Origin: Novosphingobium sp.
GTDB lineage: Bacteria; Pseudomonadota; Alphaproteobacteria; Sphingomonadales; Sphingomonadaceae
Assembly (NCBI RefSeq): GCF_027489515.1
Contig: NZ_JAIXZS010000078.1
Location: 1-32,151, forward strand
Direction: 5' to 3'
DNA: 32,151 nt
Positions 1-7,587 of this stretch are shown here, in pieces. Below the pieces are notes generated by a model that was not told the origin of the DNA, ran no database searches, and was given only the letters and a program-made list of their open reading frames with translations. The position numbers and the translations under genes are program-made. Positions within the stretch are counted from its first letter, which is position 1; each line of letters starts with the position of its first letter.

Positions 1-654
1 AAACGAAAGGCGCGCGAACGCGCGCAGCAGCAGCCTGCCCAAAGCCCGCCTGCGGTTGATCGTATGGCGGCGATTACCCGCCAGCTCGACGAGCTCAAGG
101 CGCGCGCGATCCTCGAGCCAACCTCGGAGAACATCGTCAACTACATCCGCTTCCAGCGCGAGCAGCTCGATCGTGCTTCAACCTTTGCCGACGTCTGGAG
201 CCGGGCAATCTGGCAGAACCCCGAGCTCGATTACACCCTCGAGCGCCCGGTCTCGACCCTCGCCAAACAGACCTGGCTGACCGATCGGCGCCAGCAGCGC
301 GAGGGCTCGATGGCCGCGCTCACCGAGCGTTATGGCGTTTTCTATTTCTACTCCTCGTCGTGCTCTGCCTGCCGGACATTCTCGCCGGTTATGCGGGCCC
401 TGTCCGACAGCTACGGCCTCGAGGTTCTGGCAGTCTCAATGGACGGCGGGCCCAATGAAGCGTTTCCCAACTTCGTGGTCGACAGCGGCCAGTACCAGCG
501 CATGGGCCTGCAGGGCGGCACCGTCCCCGCGCTCGTTCTGTTCGACACCCAGACAAAGCAGCCCATTCCGATCGGTTACGGCGTGATGGCGGCCGACGAG
601 GTCATGCAGCGCATCTTCTATCTGACCAAGATCGAACCGGGGAGCGACTACTGA
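1..654 (+). CDS. traF: TraF, F-type conjugal transfer pilus assembly protein (5' end outside window)
   Basis: The reading frame is open from the first base of the window, so the true start lies upstream; the internal ATG at 64 is not a convincing start. The visible part has a helical, charged N-terminal region and then a thioredoxin-like fold with the signature FYFYSSSCSACRTFSP. Its CSAC (CxxC) motif is encoded at about 358-372. TraF proteins of F-like type IV secretion systems are periplasmic and take part in pilus and mating-pair assembly. Family members differ in whether they keep a redox-active CxxC, and this one does, so it may act as a disulfide oxidoreductase or isomerase for the cysteine-rich TraH. 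The stop overlaps the traH start (ATGA), which implies translational coupling. Confidence is high for the family because of the traF-traH-traG order. Confidence 0.85.
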   Translation, partial: KRKARERAQQQPAQSPPAVDRMAAITRQLDELKARAILEPTSENIVNYIRFQREQLDRASTFADVWSRAIWQNPELDYTLERPVSTLAKQTWLTDRRQQREGSMAALTERYGVFYFYSSSCSACRTFSPVMRALSDSYGLEVLAVSMDGGPNEAFPNFVVDSGQYQRMGLQGGTVPALVLFDTQTKQPIPIGYGVMAADEVMQRIFYLTKIEPGSDY

Positions 655-2108
655 TGGCACACAAGCCCACGAAAGCCTTTGGGACCCGACTGCTAACGCC
701 GATCCTAAGGCGTGCGGGCATTGCAATGTCGGCGCTGGCCGTTGCCAGCATGGCCGGCGGCCCCGTTCACGCGAATGTCGGCTCTGAGCTCAACAGCTTC
801 TTCAATGACATGGGCGCTGCTGCAAACGCTACCGGGCCGGTCGCCTATCAGGGTCAGTCTGCGGGCTACTATTCGGGCGGCAACATCTGGACCCGCTTCC
901 CGCAAAGAAGCGTCAACCCGGTCAATCTCCAGTTGCCCTCGGTCAAGGCCGGCTGCGGCGGCATCGACGTCTTCTCGGGCTCCTTCTCGTTCATCAACTC
1001 GGACGAGATTGTGGCGATGCTCAAGGCGACAGCCAACAATGCGCTGGGGTTCGCGTTCCAGCTCGCGATCAAGTCGATCAGTCCGCAGATCTCCGCCACG
1101 ATCGAGGAAATGGCCCAGAAGGCGCAGCAGATGAACCAGTTCAACATGAACAGCTGCGAGACCGCGCAGAACCTCGTCGGCGGCCTGTGGGGCAAGTCCG
1201 ATCGCATGTCCTCGGAGATCTGCAAGTCGATCGGGAACAGCCAGGGCTTGTTCTCGGATTGGGCCAAGGGGCGCCATGAATGCGGGACGGGCGGTCAGCG
1301 CGAGGCGACCCTGAAGGCGAACAAGGATCCCGCCATTCCGGCGGCCAGCTACAATTTCACCTGGGAGATGCTGAAGCAGAGCTACCCCAGTTTCTCGGTG
1401 AACTTCCGCGAATACCTGATGACCTTCGTGGGCACGGTCATCTTCTACCAGGACGGCGATGCCAGCGGCAAACGCGGCTACCAGTTCGTCGGGCAGGGAG
1501 ACCGGGCACTGCTGACGGCGCTGCTCGATGGCGGGGGCTCGGTCACGATGCTGAAGTGCGACACGAGCGACAAGTGCCTCAACCCCACTACGCAGAGCAT
1601 GTCTGTATCTGCCTCGCAGGCCCTCAAGCCGCGGGTGCGGGCGATGATCGAGAGCATGAACGGCAAAGTGCGCAGTAATGCTGCTCTCACGCCTGACGAG
1701 ATCGGTTTGCTCGGGGCCACCACCATCCCGCTCTACAAGATCATCTCTGTCAACGCGGCCGCAACGCTTGGCGGCATGACCGCCAACGACATGAATGATC
1801 TTGCCGAGATCGTCGCGATGGACCTGCTCGATGCGTTGGCGCAGCAATACTATGGCTACGCCTCGCGCGGTGTCGGCTCGTTCCAGAACGCCAATGAGGA
1901 AGCGCTAGCACAGTGGCGGGCGCAGATCGTCTCGGTCCGTCAGGTGCTCGATACCTATTCGCAGGGCATGAACCTCCGGCTTGAGCGGACCCAGCACGTC
2001 GTCCAGCGCGCGGTCTTCCTTGAGGGTACGCTCCGCAACAACCTTTCGCCCCAGATGTCGGCTGCGCTGCGGTTCAGCACGTCCCTCTCCAACCAGGGCC
2101 TGCAATAG
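654..2108 (+). CDS. traH: TraH, F-type conjugal transfer protein
   Basis: This 484-residue protein has a long N-terminal signal peptide. Basic residues are followed by the hydrophobic stretch AMSALAVASMAGGPVHA, with likely cleavage after residue 40. The following segment has the TraH-type pattern SAGYYSGGNIWTRFP and AGCGGIDVFSGSFSFIN, with several cysteines further on (for example near SCETAQN and KCDTSDKC). TraH is a periplasmic/outer-membrane component needed for pilus extension and mating-pair stabilisation in F-like systems. The start overlaps the traF stop by 4 nt and the stop lies 28 nt before the traG start, so the three genes form one operon. The length is normal for the family. Confidence 0.9.
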   Translation: MAHKPTKAFGTRLLTPILRRAGIAMSALAVASMAGGPVHANVGSELNSFFNDMGAAANATGPVAYQGQSAGYYSGGNIWTRFPQRSVNPVNLQLPSVKAGCGGIDVFSGSFSFINSDEIVAMLKATANNALGFAFQLAIKSISPQISATIEEMAQKAQQMNQFNMNSCETAQNLVGGLWGKSDRMSSEICKSIGNSQGLFSDWAKGRHECGTGGQREATLKANKDPAIPAASYNFTWEMLKQSYPSFSVNFREYLMTFVGTVIFYQDGDASGKRGYQFVGQGDRALLTALLDGGGSVTMLKCDTSDKCLNPTTQSMSVSASQALKPRVRAMIESMNGKVRSNAALTPDEIGLLGATTIPLYKIISVNAAATLGGMTANDMNDLAEIVAMDLLDALAQQYYGYASRGVGSFQNANEEALAQWRAQIVSVRQVLDTYSQGMNLRLERTQHVVQRAVFLEGTLRNNLSPQMSAALRFSTSLSNQGLQ

Positions 2109-2136
2109 GTCCGACCCGCGGCAGGAGGGACGAGCG

Positions 2137-4917
2137 ATGATGGAGATCTTCACGATCGGCGGGGGCGAGTATCTCGTCAATGTCTTCAACGCGGTCAGCG
2201 CCTGGACCGGGGGAGGGGGCTTTCGTGCCCTGCTGCGCGTCGTGATGGTGATCGGGCTCATCTACACTCTCTTGATCGTGGCCTTCAGTCTCGACTGGCG
2301 TGCCTGGTTCAACTGGTTCCTAGGCGCGACGCTGATCTATGGCGTGCTGGTCGTTCCTGTGACTTCGGTCCGGATCACCGATCGCCTCAACCCTTCGCTT
2401 GCGCCGGCGACCGTTGCCAACGTGCCCATCGGTCTGGCGATGATTGCCTCGGTCAGTAGCCAGGCCGGTGACTGGCTGACTCGCACGGCCGAGACGGTCT
2501 TCGTGATGCCTGGTGCCTTGCAGATGTCGACCAACGGGATGATCTACGGGGCCCGGCTTTGGGACCGCACCCGCGACTTCCACATCCGGGATCCGCGCAT
2601 CAGCGCGAACCTCGGCGAGTATTTCAAGCAGTGCCTGTTCTATGACATTCTTCTGGGGCACACCTCGTTCGACACCATCGCCAACTCGAACAACATTCTT
2701 GCGGACATGGGGCCGGGGTCTCCTGCGCGCGCCATGAAGTTTCTGCCGGCGGGCGGGCCGCCAACCATCGTCACATGCCAGAATGCCTATAACGAGCTTC
2801 AGACGGGCATCGCGGCTTACACCGAGCTGGGTCTGCAACAGGAGGGGCGTAAGCTGTTCCCGGGCCTGACGCCGGCGCTGGCAAGGGCGAAGCTCGTCTC
2901 TGACCTGCCCGTCATAGCAAACCAGTTCCATGGCAGCTCGCAGACAGCCCAGCAGATCTTTCAGCAGCGCTCGCTGGTGAACGCCTTTCTTGAGGCGCGT
3001 GCCAACCTTGGAGCGGCCGATGGCGATACCTTTGCAATGCTTCGGGCGGAGGAGCAGGCACGCAACACCTATACCTCGATCGCGCAGCAGGCGATGACAT
3101 GGGTGCCGCTGCTCAACATCGTCCTGACGGTGGTCTTCTACGCCATGTTTCCGGTCATCTTTCCGTTGTTTCTCATGCCGCGGACCGGGACAATGGCGCT
3201 CAAGGGCTACTTCACGGGGTTCTTCTATCTTGCGGCGTGGGGCCCCCTCTATGTCGTCCTGCACATGTTCATCATGGACCGCGCATCGGACTCCCTGAAC
3301 GCGACCGCGCCCGGCGGCATTACTATGGCCGGCATGGCGGGGGTCGATGCAGTCAACGCCGATACCGCAACGATCGCGGGCTTCCTGATGATGTCGATTC
3401 CCTTCCTTGCTGCCGGGATGGCGAAAGGGGCGATGGCGGTGTCGTCGCAAGCGACCTCGATGTTGGCACCGGCGCAGGCGGCAGCCGAAGCTGCGGCAGT
3501 CGAGCGTACGACCGGCAACTATTCCTACGGGAATGAGAGCTTCATGAACCTGTCGAGCTTCAACCGGCAGTCCGAACAATGGAATGCCGCGCCATCCTTT
3601 ACTGGCGGGGCACCGGTCGTCTCCACGGTCAATGCGAACGGGACGACGACGAAAACCATGACGGATGGCGCCAGTGTCTTTGACACGTCGCCGGGCATGA
3701 GTCGCCTGGCGTTCGGCGCATCGCTGAGCCAGTTCGCCAATGCCGAGCGGCAGCAGACCCTCTCTGAACTCGAGACGGCGCGGAATACGCTTTCGGAGGA
3801 ACGGTCGCGTGCGGTTGCCTTCCTTGACCGCGCGTCGACGCGGCAAACAAGCGGGGTGCGCAACTCCAGCGGAAGCGAGAGCTCGTCAGGGTATCGCTCG
3901 GGCGAGAACCTGCAGCGGTTCGACAATCAGTCGCTGGATGCCAGGGACACCGTCAGCGAAAGCGATCGTGTCACGCGCTCGAGGGGAGATCAGCAAACCA
4001 ACATTGATCGTCTCGAGACAAGCCGCAGCGGTAGCATCGGGCTGTCCGGCAGCGTTGCCGGCTCTCGAGGTGGCGATGGCGGACCTGGAGGCAAGGGTAG
4101 TGTAGGTGCAAATGGAGGTGTCCAGGCGGGCATCAGCGGTAGCCGCCAACGTACGGACGTTGTCTCCCGAGGAAATGATCGGAACGAAACGCAGGGCTTC
4201 GACTCCTCGACATCGGACAATCGTTCGAATGGTTCAAATGCCACGCAAGACAGTGGCAGTTATGCTCAGAGCGGAAGCTTCAGCCGGAGCGAGGGCTATT
4301 CTGAGAACGCCTACTCACGCGAGCGCGCACTTGAGGAGATCCGGCGCATCGATCAGCGGATTGCCCAAATTGATGAGCTGGCGACGTCACTCACCGACAG
4401 CACCTCAACACGGGAGGGATATGGCGCCAATCTCGCCTTCGACATGAGCCAGATTGTGGCAAGCCGCTATCAGGAAAAAGCAGCCGAACTCGGGATCACT
4501 GCCCCCAGCCTTGCTCGCACCGACTACAGTCCGCAAGAGCAGGCCGCCTATGAGCTTGTCGCGCGCGAGATCATCTCGGATTACTACGATCAGCGGGTGG
4601 CACCTTTCAATGATATCATCCCGGACAAGGGAACACTTACCGGCAACGTCGCTGGGCCGGGTAGCTTCACTGAATCTGACCTTAGGGCTCGGACGCCGCA
4701 GCGATCTGGCGGATCCTCGCGGAAGCTTGGGGAGGGATCGACCGATGGCTCGATTGGTGCTCGGATAAGCGAAGGGCAGGGGAGCCTGAAGGAGCGCTAC
4801 GAAGCCAATGGCACCCGCTTTGGTGAGCGGCGTCAGGAATTTGACGGGGGGCGTTCCGCTTCAGGCGGTGCTGAGGATCGCTTCAATGAACGGTTCTATG
4901 ACCGCGATCAGCGATAG
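2137..4917 (+). CDS. traG: TraG, F-type mating-pair stabilisation inner-membrane protein
   Basis: I place the start at the ATG at 2137 (a second ATG follows at 2140) because a strong AGGAGG lies 7-8 nt upstream. The frame stays open back to 1981, but that part overlaps the traH end and has no protein-like composition. The product is about 926 residues. The N-terminal half has membrane segments near the start (VVMVIGLIYTLLIVAF, then WFNWFLGATLIYGVLVV) and a cluster in the middle (NIVLTVVFYAMFPVIFPLF, GFFYLAAWGPLYVVL, GFLMMSIPFLAAG). The C-terminal half is hydrophilic, rich in Ser, Gly, Arg and Glu, with a glycine-rich patch and helical stretches. This matches TraG, whose N-terminal part supports pilus assembly and whose C-terminal part acts in mating-pair stabilisation and entry exclusion. 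It ends the + strand transfer block; the cargo begins after it. Confidence 0.9.
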   Translation: MMEIFTIGGGEYLVNVFNAVSAWTGGGGFRALLRVVMVIGLIYTLLIVAFSLDWRAWFNWFLGATLIYGVLVVPVTSVRITDRLNPSLAPATVANVPIGLAMIASVSSQAGDWLTRTAETVFVMPGALQMSTNGMIYGARLWDRTRDFHIRDPRISANLGEYFKQCLFYDILLGHTSFDTIANSNNILADMGPGSPARAMKFLPAGGPPTIVTCQNAYNELQTGIAAYTELGLQQEGRKLFPGLTPALARAKLVSDLPVIANQFHGSSQTAQQIFQQRSLVNAFLEARANLGAADGDTFAMLRAEEQARNTYTSIAQQAMTWVPLLNIVLTVVFYAMFPVIFPLFLMPRTGTMALKGYFTGFFYLAAWGPLYVVLHMFIMDRASDSLNATAPGGITMAGMAGVDAVNADTATIAGFLMMSIPFLAAGMAKGAMAVSSQATSMLAPAQAAAEAAAVERTTGNYSYGNESFMNLSSFNRQSEQWNAAPSFTGGAPVVSTVNANGTTTKTMTDGASVFDTSPGMSRLAFGASLSQFANAERQQTLSELETARNTLSEERSRAVAFLDRASTRQTSGVRNSSGSESSSGYRSGENLQRFDNQSLDARDTVSESDRVTRSRGDQQTNIDRLETSRSGSIGLSGSVAGSRGGDGGPGGKGSVGANGGVQAGISGSRQRTDVVSRGNDRNETQGFDSSTSDNRSNGSNATQDSGSYAQSGSFSRSEGYSENAYSRERALEEIRRIDQRIAQIDELATSLTDSTSTREGYGANLAFDMSQIVASRYQEKAAELGITAPSLARTDYSPQEQAAYELVAREIISDYYDQRVAPFNDIIPDKGTLTGNVAGPGSFTESDLRARTPQRSGGSSRKLGEGSTDGSIGARISEGQGSLKERYEANGTRFGERRQEFDGGRSASGGAEDRFNERFYDRDQR

Positions 4918-4961
4918 AGCAGATTGGAAGTTGGAGCGGCGCCCAATATGGGATCGACCGG

Positions 4962-5177
4962 CTACCAGCTAAGCAAGCCGAGCGCGATGAAACCGATGGA
5001 AACCAAGATCACGATCCAAGGTCCAACGCTGCTTTGGCGGTGGTCATTTAGATGAGAGTGGGCATCGTTTTCTGGAATACGTGATTTCAAAAAATCTGGA
5101 TCACCATTCCCAGTCAAATCGTCAGGGATTGCCCGTTTCGAGAAATCGACAGCTCTCCAGTTTTCAAAGTCTTCCAT
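4962..5177 (-). CDS. small C-tail-anchored membrane protein, unassigned
   Basis: This 71-residue protein starts at the ATG at 5177. A GGAGA Shine-Dalgarno sits about 8 nt upstream on the minus strand, which favours it over an in-frame upstream ATG at 5210. The first 50 residues are charged and hydrophilic (MEDFENWRAVDFSKRAIP...), followed by a single C-terminal membrane helix (GPWIVILVSIGFIALGLL). I do not recognise the family. It lies between traG and the GntR regulator and is transcribed against traG. The clear ribosome binding site and the sharp amphipathic/hydrophobic organisation argue for a real gene. Confidence 0.6.
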   Translation of the reverse strand: MEDFENWRAVDFSKRAIPDDLTGNGDPDFLKSRIPENDAHSHLNDHRQSSVGPWIVILVSIGFIALGLLSW

Positions 5178-5356
5178 CGCTTTTCTCCAATCGACACATA
5201 TCATTATCATGTATCAATGACAACGATTGGAGGTGGCATAGGCAACTGGCTGGAGTTGAGGGAAGCACCATAGGAGGCTGCATTTCGCAGGCGTTATGCT
5301 AAGTTGAAACCCGTAGAGAGCGGCAAGCGCCATCGCTGGCGGGCCGTGGGGAAGTC

Positions 5357-6139
5357 ATGCTGTCGAAGATAGACGCGACTTATATCGAGCTGCGTGAGCG
5401 GATCATGCTGGGCGACTTGCCGCCCGGCACTTCGATGACCGCCGACGACATTGTCGCGCATACCGGCGTGTCGTTGACGATGGCGCGCCATTTGCTGGTG
5501 TCGCTGGGCGTGGGTGGCTATCTCACCAAGCGTGGCCGTGCCTATGTCGTCTCGACCTTCACGAGAGAACAGATCGAGGAATGGCACCTTGCGCTGGGAG
5601 CGATTGTCGAGATCGGTGCTCTTCGTCTGGCATTGGCAGGCGGTGCGCGGTTGCAGGCGGTCGCCGAGAGCCTTGAGAAGGACGTCCGCAGCCATGCCGT
5701 GGAGGATGAGGCGTTCTTTCTGGGGGCCATGTCTTTCGCCACGATCGTTCTGGGAGGACCGCAGAGCACCTTGTCCGAGCTGGTCGAGCAGTTCATCCCG
5801 CAGGCCTTTTTCAGGTTGCTCTGGCTCTCGGACATCTATGCCGAGCGCACGGGTTTCCTGGTTGAAGCTGCGGACAGCTATCTGGTCGCGGCGCGTGCGG
5901 GTGATCTTGATGGCGTACGGAAAGCGAGCCGCTTCTTCTTCGACGCAACCGCGCCGGCGCTCCACAAGTTGATCGAGCAGATGGAGCGCAAAGAATTTCC
6001 AAAGGGTGCCCAATATCACGCGCTGCAGGCCATCGAGCCCCAGGTCAGCGGGCTGCCGACGTATACGGGGAGCACGAAGGCGGGACGGCCGCTGCTTGGC
6101 CCCTTGAGCGATGCCGGCGCAGCCGCGCATCCATTGTAG
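5357..6139 (+). CDS. GntR/FadR-family transcriptional regulator
   Basis: This 260-residue protein has an N-terminal winged helix at residues 1-70. The typical GntR start of YIELRERIMLGDLPPGTSMT is followed by a recognition-helix region (VSLTMARHLLVSLGVGGYLTKRGRAY). The remaining residues are mainly helical and resemble the FCD effector domain of the FadR subfamily (EIGALRLALAGG, then FLVEAADSYLVAARAGDLDGVRKA). GGGGAAG lies 5 nt upstream of the ATG. FadR-type regulators usually bind small carboxylates, but no metabolic target gene is adjacent, so its regulon may lie elsewhere on the element or chromosome. It converges with the next gene over a 13-nt gap. Confidence 0.8.
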   Translation: MLSKIDATYIELRERIMLGDLPPGTSMTADDIVAHTGVSLTMARHLLVSLGVGGYLTKRGRAYVVSTFTREQIEEWHLALGAIVEIGALRLALAGGARLQAVAESLEKDVRSHAVEDEAFFLGAMSFATIVLGGPQSTLSELVEQFIPQAFFRLLWLSDIYAERTGFLVEAADSYLVAARAGDLDGVRKASRFFFDATAPALHKLIEQMERKEFPKGAQYHALQAIEPQVSGLPTYTGSTKAGRPLLGPLSDAGAAAHPL

Positions 6140-6152
6140 GAGTGCTCACCTC

Positions 6153-6818
6153 TCAGGTCGCAAAGGCGGGCTGCCGCGGGTGGATCCGCATGGCAGTTGC
6201 AGCGGCAGCGCAATCGCGCGCAGCGCCCTCACAAAGCAACAGGACCATGGTTCGGGCTGACGTGGTCATGCCCTTGATATCGGTCAGTTCAAGGGCCGCT
6301 GCCCGGGCATAGACCTGTGCAACGCTAGCGCGCCTCGCATATTCCTCGAGCGTGGGGACTTCGCCTGTTGCTGCGACGACGCTGACCATCAGCTTCTGGT
6401 GCGCGAGGAGTGAGGCAAGCGCTTTGCCGGACGCCGCAGTCCGCTCGAATGCTTCTAGGCGCTTGAGGATCTCAGGGACGGCAGGGGAACGGTCCATAGA
6501 GACCAGTCTGACGATAGCCGTCGCCTCAATCCCGGCCAGAACTGCTTGCCGCTCCCACATCTCGTTCTTTGTCGGCCGATACCATACAAACCTCGCCACA
6601 TCGGCCACAATGAAGCCAAATGCGCGAAGCTCGCCGAACGCATATTCGCCCCAATCCGCGCCTTTCCCTGAAGCCTCGGCGAGAAGGCGTGGATCGGGCT
6701 CAAGGGGTACACCGTCGCCCCGGATCACCGCACGGCGCAGATGCTCGATATCGGCATCAGCGCTCTTGGCGAGCTTCTCGATCGCAGTCCGATAGAGCTG
6801 GTCGATTCCTTGAGGCAT
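6153..6818 (-). CDS. hypothetical protein, alpha-helical
   Basis: This 221-residue soluble protein is rich in Ala, Glu, Arg and Leu. It is predicted to be nearly all helical and has no signal peptide, membrane helix or motif that I recognise. A short aromatic patch (ARFVWYRPTKNEMWERQ) occupies the middle. It lies 30 nt downstream of another small minus-strand gene (6849-7058), with which it probably forms an operon. The immediate upstream region has only a weak ribosome binding site, which fits coupling to that gene. Codon usage is GC3-rich throughout, which supports coding. No function is proposed. Confidence 0.6.
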   Translation of the reverse strand: MPQGIDQLYRTAIEKLAKSADADIEHLRRAVIRGDGVPLEPDPRLLAEASGKGADWGEYAFGELRAFGFIVADVARFVWYRPTKNEMWERQAVLAGIEATAIVRLVSMDRSPAVPEILKRLEAFERTAASGKALASLLAHQKLMVSVVAATGEVPTLEEYARRASVAQVYARAAALELTDIKGMTTSARTMVLLLCEGAARDCAAAATAMRIHPRQPAFAT

Positions 6819-6848
6819 TGCTGAAGGATAGCAGCGAAGGGTGGATCA

Positions 6849-7058
6849 TCAACCGCTTGCTGGCCATTCGCCCCCGTTGAGCTCCTTCACCAATTCAGCA
6901 ATCCGCTTCCATTCAATTGCGGTTTCATCGAAGGGATCATGCGTCAGAATTCGTGCGCAAGCAGCGTCGATCTGTTCAGCATCGACAGGAATGCTAGCAT
7001 CCGCCCGATATGCTTCAATGGCGGCGAGCAAGCGCTTGAAATCCTCGTAGTGCCCCAT
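6849..7058 (-). CDS. small hypothetical protein
   Basis: This 69-residue protein starts at the ATG at 7058, preceded by GGGAGC about 6 nt upstream on the minus strand. An in-frame ATG at 7106 would add 16 residues but lacks a clear Shine-Dalgarno. The product is short, soluble and helical (MGHYEDFKRLLAAIEAYRAD...), with conserved-looking acidic and tryptophan positions (FDETAIEWKRIAELV). It is the first gene of a likely two-gene minus-strand operon with 6153-6818. A 14-bp inverted repeat lies 37 nt upstream of its start and could be its operator. I do not recognise the family. Confidence 0.55.
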   Translation of the reverse strand: MGHYEDFKRLLAAIEAYRADASIPVDAEQIDAACARILTHDPFDETAIEWKRIAELVKELNGGEWPASG

Positions 7059-7094
7059 CAAAGCTCCCGCTGAGAACTGTTTCAAATCTAGGCC

Positions 7095-7134
7095 GATAAT
7101 CTGCAAACTGTCGAGCCATTTTGCAGACTATCGA
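7095..7134. repeat. 14-bp inverted repeat (13/14) upstream of the 7058 gene
   Basis: The arms CGATAATCTGCAAA (7095-7108) and TTTGCAGACTATCG (7121-7134) are reverse complements with one mismatch, separated by 12 nt. The same segment also reads as two degenerate direct repeats of about 14 bp spaced 20 bp apart (11/14 identical), i.e. about two helical turns. This suits an operator for a dimeric regulator or a recombinase site, and it lies 60 nt from the SbcC-like remnant. There is no T-run, so a terminator is unlikely. Confidence 0.5.
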
Positions 7135-7193
7135 AGGCTTCGCATGTCGTTACTTCGCTGTACTGCAAGGCAAAACCATTACCGATTGCCCAA

Positions 7194-7414
7194 TTAGGCA
7201 GTCCTGACCGTGATCTGGCTCCCGTTCGTCCCTTTATGGACAGTGAAACCGTTGGGAACTGCCTGCTAGACCAAGGGCACGTGCGAGATAAGTCCGACCG
7301 CGCGCCGTTCGCCTACGATATACTGGAGCACCCGCAGAACCTGGTCGAGCGTACCAGCATCGTTATCCGTGTCGAGGCTTCCGAACCTTCATCAATGAAA
7401 ATGGTGTCGAGCCT
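7194..7414 (-). pseudogene. C-terminal remnant of an SbcC/Rad50-like ATPase (frameshift plus stop)
   Basis: Reading the minus strand from 7411 gives LDTIFIDEG, then a -1 frameshift (GAAGGTTCGG where GAAGGGTTCGG is expected), then FGSLDTDNDAGTLDQVL, VGLISHVPLV, an in-frame TAG in place of Gln/Glu, and QAVPNGFTVHK. The frame ends at a TAA at 7194-7196. DEGFGSLD is the Walker B/D-loop and LISHV the H-loop of SbcC/Rad50-type ATPases, so the remnant is the last 70 or so residues of such a protein. Similarity stops abruptly near 7414 and the rest of the gene is absent from the window. The remnant is therefore truncated as well as frameshifted. Confidence 0.75.
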
Positions 7415-7547
7415 GATCGTCTAGACGTGGCTTCCGACTGCCGCATCTTATACACCTACCTCGGTGCGGTGGGCGTCCGCCCCATCACGTCAACTGTTAA
7501 TGCCTATTTGGCCATATTAGCTACACCATAGAAGCACTTGCGATGTA

Positions 7548-7559
7548 TGACGGACGTCA
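7548..7559. promoter_or_regulatory. short palindrome TGACG-GA-CGTCA upstream of dptF
   Basis: A perfect 5-bp dyad with a 2-nt spacer lies 28 nt before the dptF start, and a further ACGTCA half-site occurs near 7487. A regulator site for the restriction operon is possible. The dyad is short and could arise by chance. I see no convincing -35/-10 pair in 7430-7587. Confidence 0.25.
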
Positions 7560-7587
7560 CTGAAAGATTCGTACGCGATGCGGGGCA

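Noticed and set aside
705..1847. 380-residue minus-strand open frame opposite traH
   Set aside because: Composition typical of GC-rich antisense frames; traH on the + strand has a signal peptide and family motifs.
2320..3846. 508-residue minus-strand open frame opposite traG
   Set aside because: Extreme Arg/His content and no ribosome binding site; shadow of traG.
5195..5223. Minus-strand TTGTCA - 17 nt - TATGTG upstream of the small membrane protein gene
   Set aside because: The predicted transcript would begin inside the ribosome binding site of the gene, and the -10 is poor.
5294..6130. Long open frame on the minus strand opposite the GntR gene
   Set aside because: Arg/Gln/His-rich composition with no domain pattern; it is the antisense shadow of a clear GntR regulator.
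7236..7424. 62-residue + strand open frame between 7059 and 7588
   Set aside because: The complementary strand carries the SbcC-like remnant, which explains the sequence.
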